From NCBI GenBank assembly GCA_012841005.1, contig DUVO01000293.1:1-5309 (forward strand): 5,309 nt of DNA, read 5' to 3'. The notes beneath the pieces were generated by a model that had not been told where the DNA came from, did no database searches, and was given only the letters and a program-made list of their open reading frames with translations. Source of the DNA: Bacillota bacterium (GTDB taxonomy: Bacteria; Bacillota; DTU030). Of this stretch, positions 1-4,972 are shown piece by piece. The first letter of the stretch is position 1, and every line of letters begins with the position of its first letter. A program made the translations under genes and the position numbers.

Positions 1-6
1 AGGTGC

Positions 7-55
7 AAAGTTACGGCTGGGGATGCTCCTAAACCTACTCAACCGTCACAACTTT
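7..55 (-). repeat. Imperfect inverted repeat downstream of dusB
   Basis: AAAGTT-ACGGCTG (7-19) faces CAACCGT (40-46) plus AACTTT (50-55), with a 3-nt bulge at 47-49 and a 20-nt loop. That gives 13 base pairs if the RNA is read on the minus strand, where the single plus-strand mismatch becomes a G-U wobble. This favours a minus-strand transcript, in line with dusB upstream. No U-tract is visible before the window ends, so it cannot be called a terminator; it may be the leader of the next gene. The octamer AACCTACT occurs at 32-39 (in the loop) and again at 61-68. Confidence 0.4.
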
Positions 56-104
56 CCGAGAACCTACTGCTTTCCTTTTCCAGTATACACACAAAGGAGG
101 AGTT

Positions 105-1088
105 TTATACCTGAGAACCGACTTCATCCGCAAAAAAGATCAGCAGTATTTTCCTCATTTCGTCCTTATCCTTCGCCCTGGTTACCCTGTCCCTGGCCGC
201 AGCAGAATGGGGCAATCCCTTCAGGTACCAGGCCGCAAATTTCCGCATTTCCCTTACCCCCCGGGCTTCTCCCTTGTGAGTAATGAGGAGGTCCAGGTGG
301 CGCAGGGCCATGGTAAGCCTTTCTGCAGCCGAGGGGGGCGGGGGAAGCCGCCCGCTGGAGAGGTAAGTCACCGTCCGGGAGATTAACCAGGGATTCCCCA
401 AAGTTCCCCGGGCCAACATCACCGCATCACACCCCGTTTCGACAAGCATGCGGGTTGCATCAGTTGGTTCCCATAGATCCCCGTTCCCAATAACCGGTAT
501 GGAAACCGACTCTTTCACCTCCCGGATCACCTGCCAATCGGCCCTGCCCCCATACATCTGGCTGCGGGTACGGCCGTGGACAGCAATCGCCCTGGCACCG
601 GCTGCTTCCATCTGTCGGGCAAAGGCAACGGCATTGCCGGTCTGGTTATCCCAGCCCTTCCGTATTTTTACCGTCACCGGTAAGGATACGGCCCCGGCTA
701 CGGCCGCCACTATTCTGGCTGCCCGTTCCGGATCCTGCATAAGGGCCGCACCCTCGCCATTTTTCACCACCTTCGCTACAGGGCAACCCATATTGATGTC
801 GATGATGTCGACGGGAAAGGCAGCAACTATTTTGGCTGCCTCGGCCATAACTTCGGGTTCGGAACCGAAGAGCTGGACCGCCAGGGGGCGAGCCTCCCCT
901 GCCGCCGGCAGCATCTCCCTGGTATTTTTATTATTATACAGCAATCCCCTGGCACTGATCATTTCCGTGTATACCAGGGCACATCCCTGTTCCCTGGCCA
1001 AAATTCGGTAAGAAAGATCGGTAATCCCGGCCATTGGCGCCAATATTACCTGATTCGCCAGGGCTACACTGCCAATACGCACAGGCAT
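105..1088 (-). CDS. dusB: tRNA-dihydrouridine synthase, DusB family
   Basis: This FMN-dependent cytoplasmic enzyme reduces specific uridines in the tRNA D-loop to dihydrouridine using NADPH. From the ATG at 1088 it has 327 residues, the usual family length. Visible motifs are the N-terminal strand LAPMAGITD (16-24), TEM-SA (41-46), NMGCP with the catalytic Cys102, VKIRKG with Lys141 (FMN/substrate side), HGRTR (171-175), GNGD (201-204) and ARG (226-228). These build the TIM barrel; a helical C-terminal tRNA-binding domain follows from about 250. The frame stays open upstream to a TTG at 1157, but that start lies inside a strong hairpin and adds 23 residues foreign to the family. Near 1088 the start is uncertain by two codons: GGAGG (1089-1093) abuts the ATG but is 6 nt from a GTG at 1082, while AAGG further up suits the ATG. 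It probably shares a transcript with coaX, subject to the hairpin between them. Confidence 0.95.
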   Translation of the reverse strand: MPVRIGSVALANQVILAPMAGITDLSYRILAREQGCALVYTEMISARGLLYNNKNTREMLPAAGEARPLAVQLFGSEPEVMAEAAKIVAAFPVDIIDINMGCPVAKVVKNGEGAALMQDPERAARIVAAVAGAVSLPVTVKIRKGWDNQTGNAVAFARQMEAAGARAIAVHGRTRSQMYGGRADWQVIREVKESVSIPVIGNGDLWEPTDATRMLVETGCDAVMLARGTLGNPWLISRTVTYLSSGRLPPPPSAAERLTMALRHLDLLITHKGEARGVREMRKFAAWYLKGLPHSAAARDRVTRAKDKDEMRKILLIFFADEVGSQV

Positions 1089-1121
1089 CCTCCCCTTGCT
1101 GCCAGTAGAATAATTTAAATA

Positions 1122-1155
1122 GGGCCCCTCCCTTAGTATATCTAGGAAGGGGCCC
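1122..1155 (-). terminator. Strong hairpin between coaX and dusB (attenuator or terminator)
   Basis: Arms 1145-1155 and 1122-1132 form 11 base pairs (one G-U in RNA). Three more pairs (TAG/CTA, 1142-1144 with 1134-1136) lie inside past a single bulged base, around a 5-nt loop. The hairpin begins 5 nt after the coaX stop codon. The tail on the minus strand is UAUUUAAAUUAUU: AU-rich but not a clean U run. It may be a leaky terminator that lowers dusB expression, an mRNA-stabilising 3' structure, or a processing site. On the plus strand the stem is followed by A residues, so it would not act as a terminator there. Confidence 0.6.
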
Positions 1156-1160
1156 AAAAA

Positions 1161-1931
1161 CTACCCGCGGCAGTTGCGAAGATAGATCAAACGCAACCCC
1201 TCTAAGGTCAATTCATGGTTGACAATATCAATGGTCTCGCTCTCTGGTGCAATGAGGTCGGCCAGTCCCCCTGTTGCCACCACTTTCTGCACACCAGGCA
1301 ATTCATATTTCATCCGCCGGACTATGGCATCAACCTGCCCGGCAAAGCCAAAAATTATTCCTGCCTGCATGCTTGCCACTGTATTTCTGCCAATCACATA
1401 AGGGGGTTTTACCAGTTCAATCCGGGGTAGCTTGGCCGCCCGCTGAAAGAGGGCCTCGGTAGCCGTGTCAATACCCGGCGCAATAGCTCCACCCAGATAT
1501 TCCCCCTCGGCTGAAATGGCACAGAAGGTCGTGGCGGTGCCAAAATCCACCACAATCACCGGCCCGCCATACAGGCTATAGGCGGCCACGGCATTGGCGA
1601 TCCGGTCGGCTCCCACCTCCCGTGGGTTCTCATATTTAATGGGCATTCCCGTCTTAACCCCCGGCCCGAGAATTAAGGGTTCCCGCTTGAAGTACTTCTG
1701 GGCAAATTTCTCCAGGGCTAACAGCAGGGGAGGAACGACAGAAGATATAACGACTGCCTGTACCTGGTGGGGATCAATACCCGCCGCCGCCAGCAGGTTT
1801 AAAAATATCACCCCATATTCATCTTCCGTTTTCCCCGGGTCGGTGGCAATCCGCCATCTGACCACGAGCTTATCGCCCTGGAAAATCCCGGCCACCATAT
1901 GGGTATTTCCTACATCCAAAGTGAGGAGCAC
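1161..1931 (-). CDS. coaX: Type III pantothenate kinase
   Basis: CoaX phosphorylates pantothenate with ATP, the first committed step of coenzyme A synthesis. The type III enzyme belongs to the ASKHA fold, typically needs a monovalent cation and is not feedback-inhibited by CoA. From the GTG at 1931 it has 256 residues, as expected. Motifs are DVGNT (6-10, phosphate loop), [14 protein letters not shown] (97-110, pantothenate binding, with Asp109 as the likely base), VVDFGTATT (127-135, second phosphate motif), GGAIAPG (147-153), ATGGLA (219-224) and LTLEGL (241-246). The frame also has an ATG at 1946, five codons upstream, but GGAGG (1940-1944) sits 8 nt before the GTG and inside that extension, and family members begin at the strand just before DVGNT. 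It lies 71 bases after the transporter gene and 5 nt before the hairpin that precedes dusB. Confidence 0.96.
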   Translation of the reverse strand: MLLTLDVGNTHMVAGIFQGDKLVVRWRIATDPGKTEDEYGVIFLNLLAAAGIDPHQVQAVVISSVVPPLLLALEKFAQKYFKREPLILGPGVKTGMPIKYENPREVGADRIANAVAAYSLYGGPVIVVDFGTATTFCAISAEGEYLGGAIAPGIDTATEALFQRAAKLPRIELVKPPYVIGRNTVASMQAGIIFGFAGQVDAIVRRMKYELPGVQKVVATGGLADLIAPESETIDIVNHELTLEGLRLIYLRNCRG

Positions 1932-1939
1932 CGACTCTA

Positions 1940-1944
1940 CCTCC
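1940..1944 (-). promoter_or_regulatory. Ribosome binding site deciding the coaX start
   Basis: GGAGG on the minus strand, 8 nt before GTG 1931. The upstream ATG at 1946 overlaps this site and has only a weak AAAGAAG before it, so the GTG is the better start. Confidence 0.7.
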
Positions 1945-2002
1945 ATCTTCTTTAAGCTTTAACACCCTATAACCAGGCAGCCATCCGCAAGCAGCAGGGG
2001 AA

Positions 2003-2503
2003 CTAACGCCTGGTATAATAGCCCTTAAGGCTGCGGGTGACCAACGCCACCAAAACTACTGCCACCACAATTTCCGGCAGCCCGTGAGTGACCGCCACCC
2101 CAAGGGCCGCTTCCAGGGGCAAATAACCCCGGAGCACTGCCAATCCCAGTACCCCGCCGGTATTGGTCAGGGTTCCTGCTACAGCGGCTGCGGAGCTGCT
2201 CCTGGTAGTTTTATATACATAATGGGATAATATACCCACCAGGACCCGCGGCAAAATGGCTATCACAGGGTCCAAAAGAAAAGGCACCGCCGCCGTAGAA
2301 AAGCTGTAGAATCCAAAGATGAATCCTACCATCCCACCTACCAGGGGTCCCTCGAGAACACCAGCTATAATTACCGGCACATGCATAATTGTCGCCCGAC
2401 CGGCTGCCGTCGGTACCGGAATAAGGCCCAATCCGCTAATCCCTAAAACTATTGTCAGCGCAGCCAGTAAACCGGCCACCACCAATTGACGGGTCTTTAA
2501 CAT
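2003..2503 (-). CDS. ECF transporter S component, probably pantothenate (PanT-like)
   Basis: This small integral membrane protein would act as the substrate-binding subunit of an energy-coupling-factor vitamin transporter. From the ATG at 2503 it has 166 residues, typical for S components. Hydrophobic segments lie at about 6-28, 39-51, 53-70, 74-97, 104-124 and 131-156: six spans, the expected number. The stretch TIMHVPVIIAGVLEGPLVGG (38-57), continuing into FIFGFYSF, is the family-like signature I recognise. An ATG at 2593 would add 30 polar residues unlike a membrane-protein N-terminus, while GGAGGTGA (2508-2515) stands just before 2503, so I use 2503. No EcfA ATPases or EcfT lie in the window, so it would share a module encoded elsewhere. 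Pantothenate as substrate is inferred mainly from the following coaX. It is not BioY-like, although birA is near. Family is fairly sure, substrate is not. Confidence 0.85.
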   Translation of the reverse strand: MLKTRQLVVAGLLAALTIVLGISGLGLIPVPTAAGRATIMHVPVIIAGVLEGPLVGGMVGFIFGFYSFSTAAVPFLLDPVIAILPRVLVGILSHYVYKTTRSSSAAAVAGTLTNTGGVLGLAVLRGYLPLEAALGVAVTHGLPEIVVAVVLVALVTRSLKGYYTRR

Positions 2504-2507
2504 CCTG

Positions 2508-2515
2508 TCACCTCC
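2508..2515 (-). promoter_or_regulatory. Ribosome binding site deciding the S-component start
   Basis: GGAGGTGA on the minus strand; its GGAGG core is 7 nt before ATG 2503. It is nearly a full anti-16S complement and outweighs any site before the upstream ATG at 2593. It can be paired into a leader hairpin. Confidence 0.85.
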
Positions 2516-2589
2516 GTTCCAGTTCCCGGAAAGGATACCGGACATTGGTACACTGGTTTCGTCCCCATACGTCTCGACTAACGCATACT

Positions 2590-2613
2590 TCATCGGTCCG
2601 GTGCCGTCGCCAT
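2590..2613 (-). CDS. Possible 7-codon leader peptide (MATAPDR)
   Basis: ATG at 2613 follows GGAGG (2622-2626) at 8-nt spacing and reads seven codons to TGA. That stop overlaps, as ATGA, an ATG at 2593 that opens a 30-codon frame running in phase into the S component. Good ribosome-site spacing and the coupled overlap argue for translation. Against it, the predicted transcript starts only a few bases before the GGAGG, and the ATG lies in a hairpin loop. Composition shows no run of a regulatory amino acid. It may be chance. Confidence 0.25.
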   Translation of the reverse strand: MATAPDR

Positions 2614-2635
2614 GCTACCGGCCTCCTGTACTTTT

Positions 2636-2664
2636 ATTATATTGATGTATAGGGCATAAAACAA
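2636..2664 (-). promoter_or_regulatory. Sigma-A-type promoter for the S component-coaX-dusB set
   Basis: On the minus strand a perfect TATAAT (2641-2636) lies 17 bp after TTGTTT (2664-2659). The -35 box matches only the TTG of TTGACA, but the spacing is ideal and the surroundings are AT-rich in an otherwise GC-rich region. Transcription would start near 2629. Confidence 0.65.
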
Positions 2665-2710
2665 TAAAAATCCTCTGCTTTCATTTCAAAACTAACCGCC
2701 ATTTTTTCAG

Positions 2711-2738
2711 ACGGGGGACCCGTAGGTCGCCTCTACGG
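2711..2738. repeat. Hairpin cluster, possible remnant of a dispersed palindromic repeat
   Basis: Three mutually exclusive stems share this stretch: ACGGG/CCCGT (2711-2715 with 2719-2723), GGGGACC/GGTCGCC (2714-2720 with 2725-2731, one mismatch) and CCGTAG/CTACGG (2720-2725 with 2733-2738). The GGCGACC...GGTCGCC type of palindrome resembles short dispersed repeats of many bacterial genomes (from memory, not searched). The last stem is followed on the plus strand by TTTCTTTGTT, so it could terminate plus-strand transcription, although no plus-strand gene is present. On the minus strand it is not followed by a U run and so is a poor birA terminator. Confidence 0.45.
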
Positions 2739-2743
2739 TTTCT

Positions 2744-2778
2744 TTGTTGTCAGTGGTCGGCAGTCGGTTTTCAGCAGC
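2744..2778. repeat. Degenerate 7-bp-periodic repeat patch
   Basis: On the plus strand the sequence divides into heptads TTGTTGT, CAGTGGT, CGGCAGT, CGGTTTT, CAGCAGC. The similarity is loose (the third base is always G and T is favoured at the end), so this is a weaker case than the patch at 2803-2844. It looks like a decayed heptamer array. Confidence 0.3.
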
Positions 2779-2802
2779 CTGGTGTCCGCCATCTACGTGA
2801 CG

Positions 2803-2844
2803 CCATAATTGTCAATTATCCATTGTCAATTGTCCATTGGCAAC
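2803..2844. repeat. Heptad tandem repeat overlapping the 3' end of birA
   Basis: The plus strand reads CCATAAT, TGTCAAT, TATCCAT, TGTCAAT, TGTCCAT, TGGCAAC. The core is a 14-bp unit present twice in tandem (2810-2823 and 2824-2837) with one mismatch (2818 versus 2832). The birA stop codon (2812-2814) lies inside, so the repeat encodes the last residues of that protein. Confidence 0.75.
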
Positions 2845-3831
2845 TGCTTCCCTCAGGCTGACATCGCCGGCCAAGACCCGGCGCACCTGGCCTCCGCCAA
2901 CCTGTACCAGCAGGGCGCCAAATTCGTCCACATCCACCGCCAGGCCGCTAAAGGTCTCCCGGGGGCCAATCACCTGCACTTCTTTGCCCAGAACAAAGGC
3001 CAGCTCCTTCCACCGGCGGCGCAGGGGAGGAAAGCCGTCCTGTAAAAATACTTTATACCAGGACTCGATCTGGAGCAGAATTTTTTGCAAAAGGGCCGCC
3101 CGGGAAAGGGCGCGGCCTGCCTCGGCCTGCAGGGAAGTTGCCCCCTCCTGCAGGGAAGGGGGGAAGTCCTCCAGGGAAGTATTCACATTTACTCCGATCC
3201 CCATGATTACAAAGTTAACCCGGTCCAGCTCGGCGCTCAATTCGGTCAGGATACCGGCCACCTTCCGGCCTCGAATATAAATATCGTTGGGCCATTTGAT
3301 GCCCGCCTCCAAACCCAATTCTTTCCGCAGGGTCTCTGCCACCGCCACGGCGGCCAGGAAGGTCAATTGGGGCGCCTGGGCCGGCTGCAGGGGCGGCCGC
3401 AGGATAAGGGAAAATAAGAGGCCCTGCCCCCGGGGGGAGTACCAGGAACGCCCCCGGCGTCCCCTGCCCTCCCCCTGTTCCTCGGCAATCACCAGGGTCC
3501 CCTCTTCTACCCCCTGCCGGGCCAGCTCCTTGGCCAGCTCATTGGTAGAAGCCAGGGTGTCTTTATAATAAATGTTGCGGCCCAACCATTGGGTCTCCAG
3601 ACCCCAGCTGATCTCAGCCGGAAGGAGTAGGTCCGGGATCCCTTCCAGGCGGTAGCCCCGCCGGGCCCGGGAGATAATGTTGTAACCTTCCTCCCGCAGG
3701 GACTGGACAGCCTTCCAGACTGCCGTCCTGGAAACACCCAGGAGCCGGCTTAATTCCTCACCGGAAAGAAACTTACCCCCGGCCCGGCGCAGGGCCAGCA
3801 GGGTCCTCTCCTTTACCCCGTCCACGATCAT
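2812..3831 (-). CDS. birA: Biotin--protein ligase with N-terminal DNA-binding domain (BirA)
   Basis: BirA activates biotin with ATP to biotinyl-AMP and attaches it to the lysine of biotin carboxyl carrier proteins. The long form also represses biotin genes. Of 339 residues, 1-65 are a winged helix-turn-helix (GEELSRLLGVSRTAVWKAVQ, 24-43), so this is the bifunctional class. The catalytic domain shows STN (95-97), EEQ (117-119), the biotin/ATP loop GRGRRGRSW (122-130), KWPND with Lys179, GILTE (193-197) and GIGVNVN (211-217). A small SH3-like domain follows at about 275-325. The ATG overlaps the nicotinamidase stop as ATGA, suggesting coupled translation. AAGGTGG is only 1 nt from this ATG but 7 nt from a GTG at 3825, which could be the true start. 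The last residues, NGQLTMDN, come from a heptad DNA repeat and look like an acquired tail. No classic BirA operator was found in the window. Confidence 0.96.
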   Translation of the reverse strand: MIVDGVKERTLLALRRAGGKFLSGEELSRLLGVSRTAVWKAVQSLREEGYNIISRARRGYRLEGIPDLLLPAEISWGLETQWLGRNIYYKDTLASTNELAKELARQGVEEGTLVIAEEQGEGRGRRGRSWYSPRGQGLLFSLILRPPLQPAQAPQLTFLAAVAVAETLRKELGLEAGIKWPNDIYIRGRKVAGILTELSAELDRVNFVIMGIGVNVNTSLEDFPPSLQEGATSLQAEAGRALSRAALLQKILLQIESWYKVFLQDGFPPLRRRWKELAFVLGKEVQVIGPRETFSGLAVDVDEFGALLVQVGGGQVRRVLAGDVSLREAVANGQLTMDN

Positions 3832-4349
3832 TCCACCTTAACCCCAAGGACATTTTTCATTTGGGTCAGGGCAAAACGGTGGGCCTCCTCATCAAAGGAG
3901 GCAACCCCTGCTTCCAGCACCGTAACCCTGTAATTGCGCATCCGGGCATCACAGGCGGTATAAAGGACACAGATGTTGGTACAGACCCCTACCAGGACAA
4001 GCTCCTCCACCCCCAGTTCCCGGAGGCAAAGATCCAGATCGGTCCCAAAAAATGCACTGTACCGCCGTTTTGGAATAACCAGATCCTCCTCCCCGGGTTT
4101 CAGTGCATCGATCACCTCGGCCCCGCGGGTTCCCTTTACACAGTGGACTGGAAACATGGAAAATTCGGGATCGGCAGCCAGATGGTGGTCACAAATAAAA
4201 ATCACCGGCTCCCCAGCCCCCCGAAAACGCCGGATTTCCCGGGCTATTGGCCCGATAATTTCCTCCCCTGCCCTGCCTACAGAAAGGCTGCCCTCAGGCT
4301 CAATAAAATCATTGAGCATGTCAATTACCAGCAGAGCCCTCTTGGTCAT
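3828..4349 (-). CDS. pncA: Nicotinamidase (isochorismatase-like cysteine hydrolase)
   Basis: The enzyme likely hydrolyses nicotinamide to nicotinate and ammonia in the cytoplasm, feeding NAD salvage. Its 173 residues fit the family. The catalytic triad is visible: Asp10 in LVIDMLNDF, Lys94 in IPKRRYSAF, and Cys127 in VGVCTNICVLYTACDA, after the usual cis-peptide region. Metal ligands Asp54 and His56 (CDHH) and His69 in FPVHCVKGTRGAEV match the nicotinamidase pattern rather than plain isochorismatase, which lacks the metal site. ATG 4349 follows GGAGG (4359-4363) at 9 nt; that site is made by the last codons and stop of the thioesterase gene, 5 nt upstream. It overlaps birA by 4 nt, so the three genes are probably one transcript. 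Activity on related amides such as pyrazinamide is a family property, not shown here. Confidence 0.88.
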   Translation of the reverse strand: MTKRALLVIDMLNDFIEPEGSLSVGRAGEEIIGPIAREIRRFRGAGEPVIFICDHHLAADPEFSMFPVHCVKGTRGAEVIDALKPGEEDLVIPKRRYSAFFGTDLDLCLRELGVEELVLVGVCTNICVLYTACDARMRNYRVTVLEAGVASFDEEAHRFALTQMKNVLGVKVE

Positions 4350-4354
4350 TGGCT

Positions 4355-4786
4355 TTATCCTCCTTTCCCCTCTCCTTTCCCCACCTTCTGTTTTTGCGCC
4401 TTCTGGTTAAACTTTTCCATATTAACTATATACCGCTGGTGAAGACCTACTGCAATCTGCTCCTTTTCATCATAGGCTTCGAAGGAATAAACTAACCTGC
4501 GCCCGTCAATTTCTTGCAGCACAGCCCTGGCCACAACTTCCATCCCCACAGGAGTTGGCGCCAGGTGTTTGAGCCTGACCTCCATTCCCACCGTACTCCA
4601 ACCTTCGGCCAAGTGACCCTTAACTGCATTCAGGGCGGCGGATTCCACCAGTCCGACCAGGGCCGGTGTTGCATAGACATTAATTCCCCCGACACCGTAG
4701 GCAGCAGCTGTGTCGGCTTCCCTTACTGTAGTTCGTGCCTCTCCACACATACCGGCCTTGAGACTGGTTTGCGGTATCGGCTGCAT
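4355..4786 (-). CDS. FlK-like hotdog-fold acyl-CoA thioesterase
   Basis: This 143-residue protein resembles the fluoroacetyl-CoA thioesterase (FlK) family, hotdog enzymes that hydrolyse short acyl-CoA esters. Thr40 and Glu48 in ATPALVGLVESAA, His74 in RLKHLAPTP, and Arg118 in HQRYIV correspond to FlK Thr42, Glu50, His76 and Arg120; EKFNQK near the end also matches FlK. The segment before Thr40 (AAAYGVGGINVY) lacks the phenylalanine-bearing lid that gives FlK its fluoroacetyl selectivity, so the true substrate is probably another acyl-CoA and is unknown. The C-terminus is a lysine/glycine tail (about 129-143) encoded by a purine run that also serves as the ribosome site of the next gene. ATG 4786 follows GGAGG (4795-4799) at 8 nt. 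It is the first gene after the sigma-H-like promoter. FlK alignment is from memory. Confidence 0.82.
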   Translation of the reverse strand: MQPIPQTSLKAGMCGEARTTVREADTAAAYGVGGINVYATPALVGLVESAALNAVKGHLAEGWSTVGMEVRLKHLAPTPVGMEVVARAVLQEIDGRRLVYSFEAYDEKEQIAVGLHQRYIVNMEKFNQKAQKQKVGKGEGKGG

Positions 4787-4853
4787 TTTCTCACCCTCCA
4801 GTATGATTAGTGACCTTGCCTTTTCCGATACTGTAAAATACCTTTCCCACGTA

Positions 4854-4883
4854 ATATTCGCCCAGTCTCCGGCAGAATCCTCC
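4854..4883 (-). promoter_or_regulatory. Candidate sigma-H (Spo0H) promoter for thioesterase-pncA-birA
   Basis: On the minus strand GGAGGATTC (4883-4875), then 12 bp, then GGCGAATAT (4862-4854). The Bacillus sigma-H consensus is RNAGGAWWW, 11-12 bp, RNNGAATWW; the only departure is the last W of the -35 box (C). It lies 18 bp after the ftsH terminator, and transcription would start near 4848, about 60 nt before the thioesterase ATG. No convincing sigma-A promoter was seen in this gap. Confidence 0.6.
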
Positions 4884-4900
4884 TATACCCCCTCTCCCGG

Positions 4901-4939
4901 CAAAACAAAGGGCCAACCCGGTAATCAGGTTAGCCCTTT
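4901..4939 (-). terminator. Intrinsic terminator of ftsH
   Basis: Arms 4928-4939 and 4907-4918 form a 12-bp stem (AAAGGGCTAACC with GGTTGGCCCTTT, one G-T pair) around a 9-nt loop; the tail continues as GTTTTG (4906-4901). It starts 33 nt after the ftsH stop. The plus strand also ends the stem in CCCTTTT, so it may work weakly both ways. Confidence 0.85.
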
Positions 4940-4972
4940 TCCAACAAATTGCTTCCGGCAATAGAGTCAAGC

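Larger units (their letters stand above)
2504..2629 (-). promoter_or_regulatory. Structured leader RNA of the S-component gene, possible translational switch
   Basis: About 126 nt separate the predicted transcription start from ATG 2503, long for this gene-dense region. Three foldings are visible in minus-strand RNA. (1) CCGGT 2621-2617 with ACCGG 2602-2598. (2) CCAGT 2556-2552 with ACTGG 2523-2519, enclosing CCGG 2541-2538 with CCGG 2529-2526. (3) ATCCT-UUCCG (2536-2527) with CGGAG (2516-2512) and AGGAU (2506-2502), a 10-bp helix with a 5-nt bulge that covers most of the ribosome site and touches the start codon. Foldings 2 and 3 exclude each other, as an on/off switch would need. I do not recognise a known riboswitch class; no T-box, TPP, cobalamin or THF signature was seen. 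Confidence 0.4.

Noticed and set aside
81..104. Promoter for the gene after dusB (TATACT on the minus strand near 82-87)
   Set aside because: No acceptable -35 hexamer at 16-18 bp could be found, and the downstream gene is outside the window.
448..1011. Long plus-strand open frame (187 codons) opposite dusB
   Set aside because: It lies wholly within dusB on the other strand, has no family-like motifs and reflects the codon bias of the real gene.
1089..1157. Longer dusB starting from TTG 1157
   Set aside because: The extension falls in a strong hairpin, has no ribosome site and adds residues not typical of the family.
2504..2811. T-box or known vitamin riboswitch before the S component
   Set aside because: No T-box core (such as AGGGTGGNACC), TPP, cobalamin, SAM or THF aptamer signature could be recognised; only an unclassified structured leader is claimed.
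2590..2830. BirA operator (TTGTAAAC/GTTTACAA-type palindrome) near birA or the transporter gene
   Set aside because: No such palindrome was found; AATTGACAATT in the heptad repeat is explained by the repeat itself.
2803..2844. CRISPR array
   Set aside because: The repeats are 7/14 bp, contiguous and without spacers.
3861..4442. Plus-strand open frame (193 codons) opposite the nicotinamidase gene
   Set aside because: The opposite strand encodes a protein with all catalytic and metal residues; this frame shows no recognisable domain.
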